Assembly (NCBI GenBank): GCA_035711845.1 | Contig: DASTBU010000087.1 | Location: forward strand, 1 to 27,395 | Length of the DNA: 27,395 nt | Reading direction: 5' to 3' | Source: DASTBU01 sp035711845 | Lineage (GTDB): Bacteria > Acidobacteriota > Vicinamibacteria > Vicinamibacterales > 2-12-FULL-66-21 | Shown here: piece by piece, positions 18,253-25,920 of the stretch | Layout: every line of letters starts with the position of its first letter | Numbering within the stretch: the stretch's first letter is position 1 | Translations under genes and position numbers: made by a program | The notes under the pieces: generated by a model | Databases searched by the model: none | What the model saw: only the letters and a program-made list of their open reading frames with translations | Told to the model about the DNA's origin: nothing

Positions 18253-19418
18253 AGCGCGAATCACTCGGACCCGCTGCCATCAGTCTGGTCTTACTCGTTC
18301 TCACCAGCTGCTCGCTGGCCAGTTGCTCCGCCGCCGCTCCGGCGGGCTCGGGCCGCAGTTCGACAGCCGACGCGGAAGCGGCGCGTGACCTGGCGTTGGC
18401 CTCGGCCCGCGTGTGGCGCCCGCCGGGAATCCCGATCGGTCAGGCGTCCCTCGACCAGAACCCGCCGGGCGGCTGGCTGCCGACAGACGAGGTGGAGTGC
18501 CGGTTCGTCCAGGACACAGCCACGGGGACGACAGCCAAGTTCGATTGCCAACTGCCCGATGGAGAAATCGTCAAGGTCAAATACGGAAAGGCGAACGAGG
18601 AACTGCACTCCGAGGTCGCCGCGGCGCGCCTGCTCTCCGCGCTCGGGTTTGGCGCCGATCGCATGTTCGTGGTGCGGCGGGTGCGCTGCTCGGGATGCCC
18701 GCGATATCCGTTCCTCGCGATGCGATGCTTCGACAGGACCGGCGCGCGCTGGCCGTGTTTCGCCGGCGGCCTCGATTATGACTCCGTTCGCGAGTTCGAC
18801 CATGTGACGATCGAGCGCAGGATGCCGGGGCGCACCATCGAGGCCTTCGACGGTCAGGGCTGGGCGTGGTTCGAGCTCGATCGTATCGACCCAAGGAGGG
18901 GCGGATCCCCGCGCGCGGAACTCGACGCCCTGAGGCTGATGGCGGTGCTGATCGCGCACTGGGACAACAAGCCGGCCAACCAACGGCTGGTCTGCCTGCC
19001 TGGCGGAGACCGGCCTGATGGCACCTGCGCCGAACCGCTTGCCATCATTCACGATCTGGGCGGCACATTCGGTCCGCGCAAACTCGAGCTGAGCAACTGG
19101 CGGCGGCTTCCGATCTGGGCTGATGCCAGGGAATGCCGCGTGAGCATGAAGCGAATGCCCTTTGGGGGGAGTACTTTTGGCGATCACCTGATATCAGAAG
19201 AAGGTCGCCAGTTCCTCCTCGGGCTGCTCGAGCAACTGTCAGCGGTACAGCTGGAGTCGCTCTTCGCCGCTTCACGCATGACCGAGTTCGACGCACCTGC
19301 AGCGGGCAGTGGCAGTCCGTCGAACTGGGCTGCCGCGTTCGCCGAAAAGACTCGGCAGATTCGTGAGGCAGGACCTTGTCGGTCCCTGGTCCCTTCGTCC
19401 CTGGTCCCGGGTCCCTGA
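18249..19418 (+). CDS. Exported lipoprotein with atypical kinase-like motifs
   Basis: A 389-residue protein with a hydrophobic N-terminus and two overlapping lipobox options (LTSC, Cys21; LASC, Cys26), so it is probably a lipoprotein facing the periplasm. The body contains a kinase-like series: basic VKVKYGK (108-114), then a helix with Glu122 (HSEVAAARLL), a catalytic-loop-like AHWDNKPANQ (Asp239, Asn240, Asn244) and IIHDLGGTFG (Asp269) resembling a DxG metal-binding motif. This order resembles HipA, PI3/4K-like and secretory-kinase folds rather than classical Ser/Thr kinases. Several Cys residues (CSGC at 147-150, C100, C160, C170) could form disulphides, consistent with an exported location. 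The last 10 or so residues are encoded by heptamer array e, so the original C-terminus may have been altered. Kinase activity is inference; it is the last gene of the ATPase cluster. Confidence 0.65.
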   Translation: MKRESLGPAAISLVLLVLTSCSLASCSAAAPAGSGRSSTADAEAARDLALASARVWRPPGIPIGQASLDQNPPGGWLPTDEVECRFVQDTATGTTAKFDCQLPDGEIVKVKYGKANEELHSEVAAARLLSALGFGADRMFVVRRVRCSGCPRYPFLAMRCFDRTGARWPCFAGGLDYDSVREFDHVTIERRMPGRTIEAFDGQGWAWFELDRIDPRRGGSPRAELDALRLMAVLIAHWDNKPANQRLVCLPGGDRPDGTCAEPLAIIHDLGGTFGPRKLELSNWRRLPIWADARECRVSMKRMPFGGSTFGDHLISEEGRQFLLGLLEQLSAVQLESLFAASRMTEFDAPAAGSGSPSNWAAAFAEKTRQIREAGPCRSLVPSSLVPGP

Positions 19419-19661
19419 GTCCGGGTCCCTGGGTCCCTGAGTCCGGGTCCCTGAGTCCGGGTCCCTGGGTCCCTCGGTGCCGGGCCCCTCGGGTCCTGCG
19501 TCCCTGAGTCCCGAGTCCCGAGTCCCGAGCCCCGAGCCCCGAGCCCCGATCCCCGAGTCCCGAGCCCCAAGTCCCGAGCCCCAAGTCCCGAGCCCCAAGT
19601 CCCGAGTCCCGAGTCCCGAGCCCCAAGTCCCGAGCCCCGAGTCCCGAGTCCCGAGCCCCCT
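19381..19661. repeat. heptamer array e: about 40 units of GGTCCCT/GAGTCCG then GAGTCCC/GAGCCCC
   Basis: The largest array in the window fills nearly all the space between two convergent genes. The left part (to about 19500) alternates GGTCCCT and GAGTCCG with some 8-bp units. The right part (about 19501-19653) is almost pure GAGTCCC, GAGCCCC and AAGTCCC. The left edge codes the end of the kinase-like lipoprotein, whose stop is within the array. No gene is supported in it. Confidence 0.95.
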
Positions 19662-19672
19662 CGCTGAGTGGA

Positions 19673-20443
19673 CTACCGGCCGACGGCAGCGGATGCCATG
19701 GTCCGCCTTGCGGACATGCTGACCTGGCGGCCGTTGATCGACTCGTATTCGTAGTGCACCGTCATCCGCGCCCGGCCGGCGAACTTCAGCCTTGCGATGG
19801 ATTCCGTCGTCAGCGGCACCCGCACGCCGTCGAGACGCGCGAACTCGCGGATGATGTTCACCGTGTTGGTCCAGAACGATGGGTTCTTCGCGAGCCGGCC
19901 CTCGACGCGCAGCAGGTCCGTCCCGTCCTGTGTGAGCACCATCCGTCCATCGACGAGGAGGATGTCCTTCCGCTTCGGTTTGATGAGGATGTAGCGCACG
20001 CCCGTGCCCTGCCGTGCCGGCTCATCGAATTGGTAATTGGCGGGGGTGAGCTCCGCGCGGCCGGCTTCCCCGTTGTCGATGAGCTCCTGTTCGCGCGCGA
20101 GCACGGCCTTCAGCACCTTGTTGAGCACATATTCCGAGCCGCGCTCGCTCACGATCTCATAACGGAAAGTGTCCCCGTCGAGCTCGGTCCAGGCCTCGAG
20201 CCACGCTTCCTTGTCGAACTTCTCGTTCTGCGCGTACATTCGGCGGTAAGCGCGATATTTCGTGACCGGCGCTTCATCGAGAACCGCCAGCTGCTCCCGG
20301 GCGGGATCCTGGCCCTCCGCCGAAACGCTCAGAGGTGCTCCGGCGAGGATGAGTGTGAGCAGTGTAAGGGCTGCACCCCACATCGGTACGATTGGCGACC
20401 TTCTGGCGCTTCTGACGTAACGATGTGCTGCGATCTGGCCCAT
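19673..20443 (-). CDS. Secreted LolA-like/outer-membrane-lipoprotein-sorting-like hypothetical protein
   Basis: A 256-residue protein with a long Sec signal (basic MGQIAAHRYVRSARRS, hydrophobic WGAALTLLTLILAG, cleavage near SVSA). The mature part is mostly predicted beta strand: FRYEIVSERGSEYV, VRYILIKPKRKDILLVDGRMVL, DLLRVEGRLAKNPSFWTN and RMTVHYEYESING. It resembles the half-barrel of LolA/LolB-type proteins often annotated as lipoprotein-sorting-like, but no diagnostic motif is present. The ORF extends to 20536; ATG 20443 was chosen because it has GGAG 8 bases upstream and begins the signal peptide. The 93-bp gap upstream separates it from the glycosyltransferase. The function is not established. 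Confidence 0.65.
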   Translation of the reverse strand: MGQIAAHRYVRSARRSPIVPMWGAALTLLTLILAGAPLSVSAEGQDPAREQLAVLDEAPVTKYRAYRRMYAQNEKFDKEAWLEAWTELDGDTFRYEIVSERGSEYVLNKVLKAVLAREQELIDNGEAGRAELTPANYQFDEPARQGTGVRYILIKPKRKDILLVDGRMVLTQDGTDLLRVEGRLAKNPSFWTNTVNIIREFARLDGVRVPLTTESIARLKFAGRARMTVHYEYESINGRQVSMSARRTMASAAVGR

Positions 20444-20536
20444 GATGTCGCTCCGGCCCTCACCTTGAGCAAGAAGCGTGCTCGCGCCAGCTCGACAGGG
20501 CCACCCGGCTCCGGAATGTCGCGTTGCGACGCTCAA

Positions 20537-21811
20537 CTAACGCGGGCGGCGGTGTCGGAGCACCTGCACGACGCATGCGGCGAGGAACAGCCCGTACTCG
20601 AAAACCACAACCGGGATGGGAACGATCCAGCGCCCGCCCTCGCGGGCGAACCGCCAGACGAGATACACCGGCAAAATGCTGAAGGTCCAGGCTGCAAGGG
20701 GAAGCGTCGATCGCGAGAAGAGGAACGGCGTCAGCGGCAGGAGGTACCACGGGTAAACGACCGGCGCAGCCGCGAGCGCCAGCGCCATGGGCCATGCCCA
20801 GGCGGCTGGATCGTGCTCGGGTAGTCTCAAGCGCGCCCAGAGCGCCGCACCGAGACCGAGCGCCACCGCCAGCGCCGCGGCAGCCTGCGGAGAGACGGCC
20901 CACGCGGTCGCCGCGAAGAGAGGGCCGTTGAATCGAATGTTCGCGACCACGTTCGGGACCGCGCCGAACGGGAGCGCCGATCCCGATACGAACGGCAGGT
21001 AGAGAAATGCGAGCAGCGCCGCGCCCAGCAGGCCGTCCCGCAGCCTGATCCGGCCGATGAACACGGGGGCGAGGACGATCGGCAGCAGCTTGGTCGCGAT
21101 CGCGAAGACGTAGGCGATGGACGCCAGCGCCGTGCGGCGCCGCGCGAGCCAGTACGCGGCAGCCGCGATCCACAGCGCGCCGATCGCGTCGATGTGGCCG
21201 CTGTGGGCGACCTCCAGAATCACGAGCGGATGCCATCCGTATGCGAGCGCCAGCCATTCGTTCCGGCCCGTGACGAGCAGCCACCGCCAGATCACGATGA
21301 CCGTGAGCAGATCGCAGCAGACAAGCGCGACCTTCATCGCCCGCGTCGAATCCGAGATGCCCACGACCAGCCGGAAGAACAGCTGCGCGGCCGGAGGATA
21401 CGGCGTCTTGTGCCGCCGGCTTGGCATCGCGGCGGACTCCTCGGTGTGGGTGTGTGCCAGCGCAGGATCGGCCGGGATCACCGAGTATGGGTTGTAGCCG
21501 AGCCACTGGACCCGCCCATCCCAGAGGTACCTGACCATGTCGCTGTCCGGGCCTACCGGCCCGAAGGCGAGGGGGAGTCGGAACAAGACGGCGAGCCCGA
21601 ACGCTGCGAGCAGCAGGCGCCGGGATGCGCGCGGTCTGCTCCAGACGCGCGCCACCATCGCCGCGTACGCGGCGGTCGCAACGGCCGCCACAACGAGGAA
21701 CAGGGTAGAGCCGAGCGGCGCTCGGGTGAAAAAGAGGAGGCCAACCGCCGCCAGGTAGGCAGACCCGGTGAGGGCGAGCAGGGAGGAAACTGGAATCGTG
21801 GCAAGGCTCAA
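20537..21811 (-). CDS. GT-C (GT87/mannosyltransferase-like) polyprenol-phosphate-dependent glycosyltransferase
   Basis: A polytopic membrane enzyme of about 424 residues with roughly ten hydrophobic helices. The first loop has PDSDMVRYLWDGR followed by LGYNPYS, the acidic motif typical of GT-C mannosyl/glycosyltransferases that use polyprenol-phosphate sugars. HSGHIDAIGALWIAAAAYWL and KLLPIVLAPVFIGR also fit GT87/DUF2029-like families. It probably adds a sugar to a lipid or cell-envelope glycan on the outer face of the inner membrane. The start is uncertain: there is no in-frame ATG before the first helix. TTG 21811 gives a sensible N-terminus and avoids overlapping the upstream gene; the ATG at 21979 would overlap it by 119 bases. 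The acceptor and sugar are unknown. Confidence 0.8.
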   Translation of the reverse strand: MSLATIPVSSLLALTGSAYLAAVGLLFFTRAPLGSTLFLVVAAVATAAYAAMVARVWSRPRASRRLLLAAFGLAVLFRLPLAFGPVGPDSDMVRYLWDGRVQWLGYNPYSVIPADPALAHTHTEESAAMPSRRHKTPYPPAAQLFFRLVVGISDSTRAMKVALVCCDLLTVIVIWRWLLVTGRNEWLALAYGWHPLVILEVAHSGHIDAIGALWIAAAAYWLARRRTALASIAYVFAIATKLLPIVLAPVFIGRIRLRDGLLGAALLAFLYLPFVSGSALPFGAVPNVVANIRFNGPLFAATAWAVSPQAAAALAVALGLGAALWARLRLPEHDPAAWAWPMALALAAAPVVYPWYLLPLTPFLFSRSTLPLAAWTFSILPVYLVWRFAREGGRWIVPIPVVVFEYGLFLAACVVQVLRHRRPR

Positions 21812-21847
21812 GGCATCGCCAAGATTGCCAGAATCGCCGCCAAAGCC
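21812..21847. repeat. degenerate 9-bp tandem repeat (GGCATCGCC/AAGATTGCC/AGAATCGCC)
   Basis: Three clear 9-bp units and a weaker fourth lie between the DUF1440 stop (21861) and the proposed glycosyltransferase start. Its intergenic position supports a glycosyltransferase start at or below 21811. Confidence 0.5.
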
Positions 21848-21860
21848 AAACTGCCGCCCG

Positions 21861-22388
21861 CTATCCTCGGAGGATCCGGCGGACGGCCTCGACCGTGGCG
21901 CCGAAAACGAGGTGGGTGCCGAGCGCGGCCGCGTGCCGCGACGGCGGATAGCTCGTCGGGGGCGCCGCAAGGCCCGCAAGCGGCAGCCCGATCTCGTCGG
22001 CGGTCAGCCAGACAGTCGCACCAAACGGCAGGCCGAAGCCGCTCGTCACCTGCCGGTTCCGTTCCGCAGCGAACCCATACAGCGCTCCCGCAATCGCGCC
22101 GAACGCATAGTGAAAGGCCTGACCGCCCAGGCGCTTCTCCTCGAGACTGAGCGGCCGTCCCGAGAGCTTCTCGCCCACGATCGCAGCCGACTGGATGCTG
22201 GCCGGTTCGTCGGAGATCGTCCCATCCGTGTCGTTTGGAGACGCGGCGAGACGAAAGTGCTCCTTCGGCGCCTCGCTCTGGCTGGCCTCCACGCCGCCCA
22301 CCAGGTGGTTGAACCGCACCATCATCCAGGAACCGAGAAGCCCACCTGCCATCCCAGCCGCTGCCCCGAGCACCGCTTTCGCGTTCAT
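21861..22388 (-). CDS. DUF1440/YagU-like membrane protein
   Basis: A 175-residue protein. An N-terminal helix rich in Gly (AVLGAAAGMAGGLLGSWMMVRFNHLV) leads into a polar loop (about 32-88) and further hydrophobic segments (HYAFGAIAGALYGFAAE, FGLPFGATVWLTADEIGLPLAGL and GTHLVFGATVEAVRRILRG). The spacing and motifs (AFHYAFG, YGxxAE, GxxxGxxxWLxADEIGxPLxGL) fit the DUF1440 family of inner-membrane proteins; E. coli YagU is linked to acid resistance. ATG 22388 has GGAGG 7 bases upstream. It lies just upstream of the glycosyltransferase on the same strand and may be co-transcribed. Its job is unknown. Confidence 0.75.
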   Translation of the reverse strand: MNAKAVLGAAAGMAGGLLGSWMMVRFNHLVGGVEASQSEAPKEHFRLAASPNDTDGTISDEPASIQSAAIVGEKLSGRPLSLEEKRLGGQAFHYAFGAIAGALYGFAAERNRQVTSGFGLPFGATVWLTADEIGLPLAGLAAPPTSYPPSRHAAALGTHLVFGATVEAVRRILRG

Positions 22389-22436
22389 CGATGACCTCCG
22401 CGCGCGTCCTCAGCAGAGTCCGTGCCGGAGTCCGGG

Positions 22437-23621
22437 TCACGTCCTGACCGACAGGGACTCAGCCGTGCGGTCGGCGCGAATCGCCTCCAGGCCCTCCAGC
22501 AGGTCGGCTACCAGGTCGCGGTGGTGCTCGCACCCGGGCGAGAGGCGCACGAGCGTCTCGGACAACCCGAGCGCGGCCCGCGCGTCAGCGGGGATCGAGG
22601 CGTGCGTCATTCGTGCGGGATGACACACGAGCGATTTCACGCTTCCGAGACTCTCGCCGAGGGTGAAGAGGCGGCGGGACGACACGAATCGCACGACCTC
22701 CTCCACGGTGCCCTCGAGCTCGAACGAGACCATGCCGCCAAAGCCCGACATCTGGCGCTTCGCGACGTCGTGTCCTGGATGGGTCGCCAGGCCGGGATAA
22801 TACACGCGCCTCACCAGCGGATGGCCGTCGAGGGCCGCGGCGATCGCTTCCGCGTTCTTCGCGTGCCGCTCGGCTCGCAGCTCGAGGGTCTGCAAACCGC
22901 GGAGCGTCAGCCAACAGTCGAACGCGGATGGCACCGCCCCGGTCGCGTTCTGCAGGAACTTGATCGGCTCGAACACCGAGGCCTCCCTGGCAAGCACCGC
23001 GCCCTGGATCAGATCCGAGTGACCAGCGAGATACTTCGTCACACTGTGAACGACGATGTCGGCGCCGAGCTGGAAGGGCTGCTGGAAGAGCGGGGTCGCG
23101 AACGTGTTGTCCACGACGAGCCGTGCCCCGGCGGCGTGTGCCGCGCGAGCGAGCGCGGCGATGTCGTAGACGAGCAGGCGCGGGTTGGTCGGTGACTCGA
23201 CCCAGACCAGCCGGGTTTGCTGGCCGATCGCGCCGTCGAGCGCTTTCGAATCACCGAAGTCGACCTGCCGCACGACGCAGCCGAGCGGCTGGAACACGCG
23301 GGTCAGGATCCGGTAGGTTCCGCCGTAGACGTCGAGCGGAATCACGATCTCCTCGCCCGGCTTCAGCCAGGCCTGCAGGACGGCGTTCTCTGCGGCGAGC
23401 CCTGAGGCGAAGACCGCCGCATACGGCACGCCCTCGAGATCCGCGAGCACGGCTTCGAGCCGCGCGCGGGTGGGGTTGTTCGTGCGCGAGTAGTCGAATC
23501 CCTGGTGTACCCCCGGCGCCTGTTGCTCGTAAGTAGAGGTCTGGAAGATCGGCGCCACCAGCGCGCCTGTTGCGGGCTCCGACGGTTGCGCGGCGTGAAT
23601 CGTTCGGGTTGAAAACTCCAT
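22437..23621 (-). CDS. Cystathionine gamma-synthase-type PLP enzyme (Cys/Met metabolism)
   Basis: A 394-residue PLP-dependent enzyme of the Cys/Met metabolism family. YSRTNNPTR (44-52) binds PLP phosphate across the dimer. DVYGGTYR (97-104) holds the stacking Tyr99, VVDNTFATP (169-177) the ring-nitrogen Asp171, and HSVTKYLAGHSD (192-203) the Schiff-base Lys196. SLVCHPARMTH near the C-terminus binds the substrate carboxylate. The family includes cystathionine gamma-synthase (MetB), cystathionine beta/gamma-lyases and O-acylhomoserine sulfhydrylases. Position downstream of homoserine dehydrogenase and a SAM riboswitch favours an O-acylhomoserine-using biosynthetic enzyme. ATG 23621 has GGAG 7-10 bases upstream; TTG 23633 is possible but less likely. 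MetB versus sulfhydrylase cannot be decided here. Confidence 0.88.
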   Translation of the reverse strand: MEFSTRTIHAAQPSEPATGALVAPIFQTSTYEQQAPGVHQGFDYSRTNNPTRARLEAVLADLEGVPYAAVFASGLAAENAVLQAWLKPGEEIVIPLDVYGGTYRILTRVFQPLGCVVRQVDFGDSKALDGAIGQQTRLVWVESPTNPRLLVYDIAALARAAHAAGARLVVDNTFATPLFQQPFQLGADIVVHSVTKYLAGHSDLIQGAVLAREASVFEPIKFLQNATGAVPSAFDCWLTLRGLQTLELRAERHAKNAEAIAAALDGHPLVRRVYYPGLATHPGHDVAKRQMSGFGGMVSFELEGTVEEVVRFVSSRRLFTLGESLGSVKSLVCHPARMTHASIPADARAALGLSETLVRLSPGCEHHRDLVADLLEGLEAIRADRTAESLSVRT

Positions 23622-23640
23622 AGGGCGCTCCAAAGAAAGG

Positions 23641-23675
23641 TTGAAGTCTGAAGGCTGAAGGTTGAAGGCTGAAGT
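23641..23675. repeat. heptamer array f: TTGAAGG/CTGAAGG, five units
   Basis: TTGAAGT, CTGAAGG, CTGAAGG, TTGAAGG and CTGAAGT form a clean 7-bp tandem array. It lies inside the operon, between the aspartate-kinase stop (23680) and the ribosome-binding site of the next gene, so it is part of the transcribed spacer. Confidence 0.9.
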
Positions 23676-23679
23676 GTCG

Positions 23680-24450
23680 TCAGGTCACCACCGTCCCGGC
23701 TTCGCCTTCGAGACCGCGTACGACGAGCCGGACGTTCAGGTCACGCGCGGCTTCGAGGGCGCCGAGCTGGACGAGTCCGCATCCGCGTTCGGCCATGGCG
23801 ATCGCGGCGTCATAGGGAAGAGTCTCGATTGACATGGCGTCGGGTGTGGTGAGCGGATCGGCCGTGAGGTACCCGGGCACGTCTTTGAGCAGCTCGCATG
23901 AGACGGCTTGCAGTCCCGCGGCGAGGAGCACCGCCGTGAGGTCCGACCCACCCCTGCCGAGCGACCTGATGCCGTCGCCGGCCGCCCGCGCCAGGAAACC
24001 GGGCACCACCACGACATCGGCGGCAGCCAGCAGCGACCGCAGCCGCAAGGGACGGAGCCGACTGTCGCGCCATCTGCTCGACTGACCGCCGTAGGTGCCG
24101 CACGGCCACGCCAGGAGTCCCGTCTGATGGACGTTTGCCGCACGCGCGGACACGCCGAACGCCTGCAGCGCCAGGACGAGCAGCGCCACAGACCGGTGCT
24201 CGCCGGTTGACCACAACAGATCCAGCGTGTCGGGATCGGGGTCGCAGGTAATGTCGCGGGCCGACGCGAGCAGCGCATCGCTGAGTCCCTTTTCGGCGGA
24301 CACTATCGCCAGGATCCGCTCGGCCGGACGCTCTGCGAGCCGATTGCCGATAATCTCGGCGACCCGCCGGTAGGCGGTTGCGCCGGTCAGGACCGATCCG
24401 CCGATCTTGACGACCGCGTACGGTATCGGAGCGGCTGGCCTATCAGTCAT
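23680..24450 (-). CDS. Aspartate kinase catalytic domain without ACT domains
   Basis: A 256-residue amino-acid kinase that probably phosphorylates aspartate, the first step toward homoserine and methionine. The nucleotide site starts with VVKIGGSVL (13-21; Lys15). STGEHRSVALL (81-91) is the S-x-GE motif of aspartokinases, and SLGRGGSDLTAVLLAAGL (163-180) is the hallmark GRGGSD. LLKDVPGYLTADP (187-199), MSIETLPYDAAIAM and LVQLGALEAARDLNVRLVV follow the aspartokinase pattern of TDVDGVYTADP and LHPRAV-like regions. Normal aspartokinases have 400 or more residues because two C-terminal ACT domains bind Lys/Thr; here the protein ends at GTVVT after the catalytic core. ATG 24450 has GAGGTGAACC before it and overlaps the homoserine dehydrogenase stop by 8 nt. 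Kinase identity is well supported; aspartate specificity rests on motifs and context. Confidence 0.82.
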   Translation of the reverse strand: MTDRPAAPIPYAVVKIGGSVLTGATAYRRVAEIIGNRLAERPAERILAIVSAEKGLSDALLASARDITCDPDPDTLDLLWSTGEHRSVALLVLALQAFGVSARAANVHQTGLLAWPCGTYGGQSSRWRDSRLRPLRLRSLLAAADVVVVPGFLARAAGDGIRSLGRGGSDLTAVLLAAGLQAVSCELLKDVPGYLTADPLTTPDAMSIETLPYDAAIAMAERGCGLVQLGALEAARDLNVRLVVRGLEGEAGTVVT

Positions 24451-25738
24451 GGTTCACCTCCACGAACGGCCAGGACCGCGCGACGCACCCGCAGGCTGAG
24501 CCGACCGCTTCGAGCGCGGTCCGCAACTCGTCTGCCGAGCACGGAAGGGTGAGTAGTGCCCGGGCGTGGCTTCCCGAGCCGGTGCGGGTCGCGCCCCAGC
24601 GACGTGCCCACACGCCATGCGCCGAAAGGAGATCGGCGATATCCACGACGTCAGGCAAGCGCGTCGCGCGCAGGTTCACGAACCATCCCTGTGTGGCCGG
24701 CGGAACCACGCGAGCACGGGGGAGTGGGCTCGAGAGTGGCAACTCGTGGCCGGCCAGCGCCTCGAGCACGTCATCCAGAATCGTGCGCGCCGTGACGTCA
24801 GGGCCGGCGCCCGGTCCGATCAGCTGCAGCGCAGCGCCGCCGTGTCGCTCCAGGCGGATACCATTGAGCACCCCGGCGAGCGCGGCCAGCGGATCGTCCT
24901 CGGTCAGAAATGCGGGGCCAGCATGACAAACCACCTCGTCGTTCGTCCACGCCGCAAACGCCACAGGCTTCAGTCGGCCGCCCAGTTCCCGGGCGGCACT
25001 CATCTCTGCCGGCCCGATGCCCTCGATGGACGACACGTGGATTTCGGACGGCTGAATGCTGACGCGTGCGAAATGGCGGAGCAGGATGGCGAGCTTCTCA
25101 GCGGCGTCGGAACCATCCAGATCCTTTGAGGGGTCCGGCTCGGCGAATCCCTGGCGCTGCGCGTCGGCCAGCGCGTCAGCGAGCGCGACGCCTTCGTCCA
25201 CGCGCGAGAGGACGAAGTTGCTCGTGCCGTTGAGTATGGCCGTCACGCCGTCGACCGCTGCCGCCAGCGGGCGGCTGGCGAAGGTGCCCAGGAAGGGCAC
25301 GCCGGCCACGACAGCGGCCTCGCAGCGAAGGGGGGTCCCGAAGCGCGCCGCCGCGGCGAAGAGCTCGTCGCCATGGATGGCCACGAGCGTCTTATTGGCG
25401 GTCACCACCGGAATACCGCGGCTGAGCGCCTCGAGCACGATTGTCCGGGCGGGCTCGACGCCACCGAGCACCTCGACGACGACGTCGGGCTCTGCATCGA
25501 GGATTGCCAGAGGCTCGGTGAACAGCGGCACCGGCGTTCGGGCATGCCGGCCCGCAACGCTCGTCACCAGGGCGCCCACAATCCGCAACCGCCGGCACGC
25601 TGCGCACGCTCGGCTCCCAAGAAGATCCGCGACGGCCGATCCAATGCAGCCGAGCCCGAGGATGGCCACGCCCGCCTCGACCGCGCCCGTGCCTCGCTGG
25701 TGCTGTGGCGGAGCGGCTGGATGCGCCAGGACAGTCAT
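24443..25738 (-). CDS. hom: Homoserine dehydrogenase with C-terminal ACT-like domain
   Basis: A 431-residue NAD(P)-dependent enzyme reducing aspartate semialdehyde to homoserine, the branch metabolite for methionine and threonine. The Rossmann motif is GLGCIGSAV (28-36). VVTANKTLV (111-119) carries the conserved Lys116, EAAVVAGVP (140-148) and LNGTSNFVL (169-177) line the active site, and DLDGSDAAEKL (206-216) contains catalytic Lys215. The C-terminal 75 or so residues (WFVNLRATRLPDVVDIADLL and later) have an ACT-like strand pattern. The length matches ordinary monofunctional homoserine dehydrogenases. ATG 25738 has AAGGAG close upstream; the further upstream ATG at 25795 lies in the riboswitch leader and is unlikely. 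It is the first gene of the SAM-controlled operon. Confidence 0.93.
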   Translation of the reverse strand: MTVLAHPAAPPQHQRGTGAVEAGVAILGLGCIGSAVADLLGSRACAACRRLRIVGALVTSVAGRHARTPVPLFTEPLAILDAEPDVVVEVLGGVEPARTIVLEALSRGIPVVTANKTLVAIHGDELFAAAARFGTPLRCEAAVVAGVPFLGTFASRPLAAAVDGVTAILNGTSNFVLSRVDEGVALADALADAQRQGFAEPDPSKDLDGSDAAEKLAILLRHFARVSIQPSEIHVSSIEGIGPAEMSAARELGGRLKPVAFAAWTNDEVVCHAGPAFLTEDDPLAALAGVLNGIRLERHGGAALQLIGPGAGPDVTARTILDDVLEALAGHELPLSSPLPRARVVPPATQGWFVNLRATRLPDVVDIADLLSAHGVWARRWGATRTGSGSHARALLTLPCSADELRTALEAVGSACGCVARSWPFVEVNHD

Positions 25739-25920
25739 ATCGTCTCCTTCCCTCGGTCGCCGCGCGGCACGCGAGGCACACGACGGGCGTGACATGGAGG
25801 GGAGCGCGCACGGAACTCCACCTCAACAGGCGTGAGCGGCCTGTCTCGGAGCTTGCGCGACCCGATCCGCGTTATGGGCGAGTGAGGAACGTCAGAGACC
25901 TGAAATGGTCTGCCGAGGCT
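25739..25920 (-). promoter_or_regulatory. leader between the SAM riboswitch and hom (possible expression platform)
   Basis: This 182-base stretch between riboswitch and start codon holds no gene. It contains a small AGACC/GGTCT hairpin (25896-25911), a 6-bp ACAGGC/GCCTGT hairpin (25826-25844) and, on the minus strand, a pyrimidine run CUCCCCUCC (25804-25796) that could pair with the GGGAAGGAG ribosome-binding region (25752-25744). No hairpin is followed by a T-run, so control by translation (hiding the ribosome site) seems more likely than intrinsic termination. This is inference. Confidence 0.4.

Noticed and set aside
19045..19722. Reading frames through array e on both strands
   Set aside because: They are translations of the heptamer repeat (for example GLGTRDS or PSPEPRA series); a 7-bp unit without stops is open in all phases.
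21812..21979. Longer glycosyltransferase start at the ATG 21979
   Set aside because: It would overlap the DUF1440 gene by 119 bases and add a low-complexity Arg/Ser-rich stretch and the 9-bp repeat to the N-terminus.
25739..25795. Longer homoserine dehydrogenase start at ATG 25795
   Set aside because: The extra 19 residues are not family-like, lie in the riboswitch leader, and the ATG at 25738 has the better ribosome-binding site.
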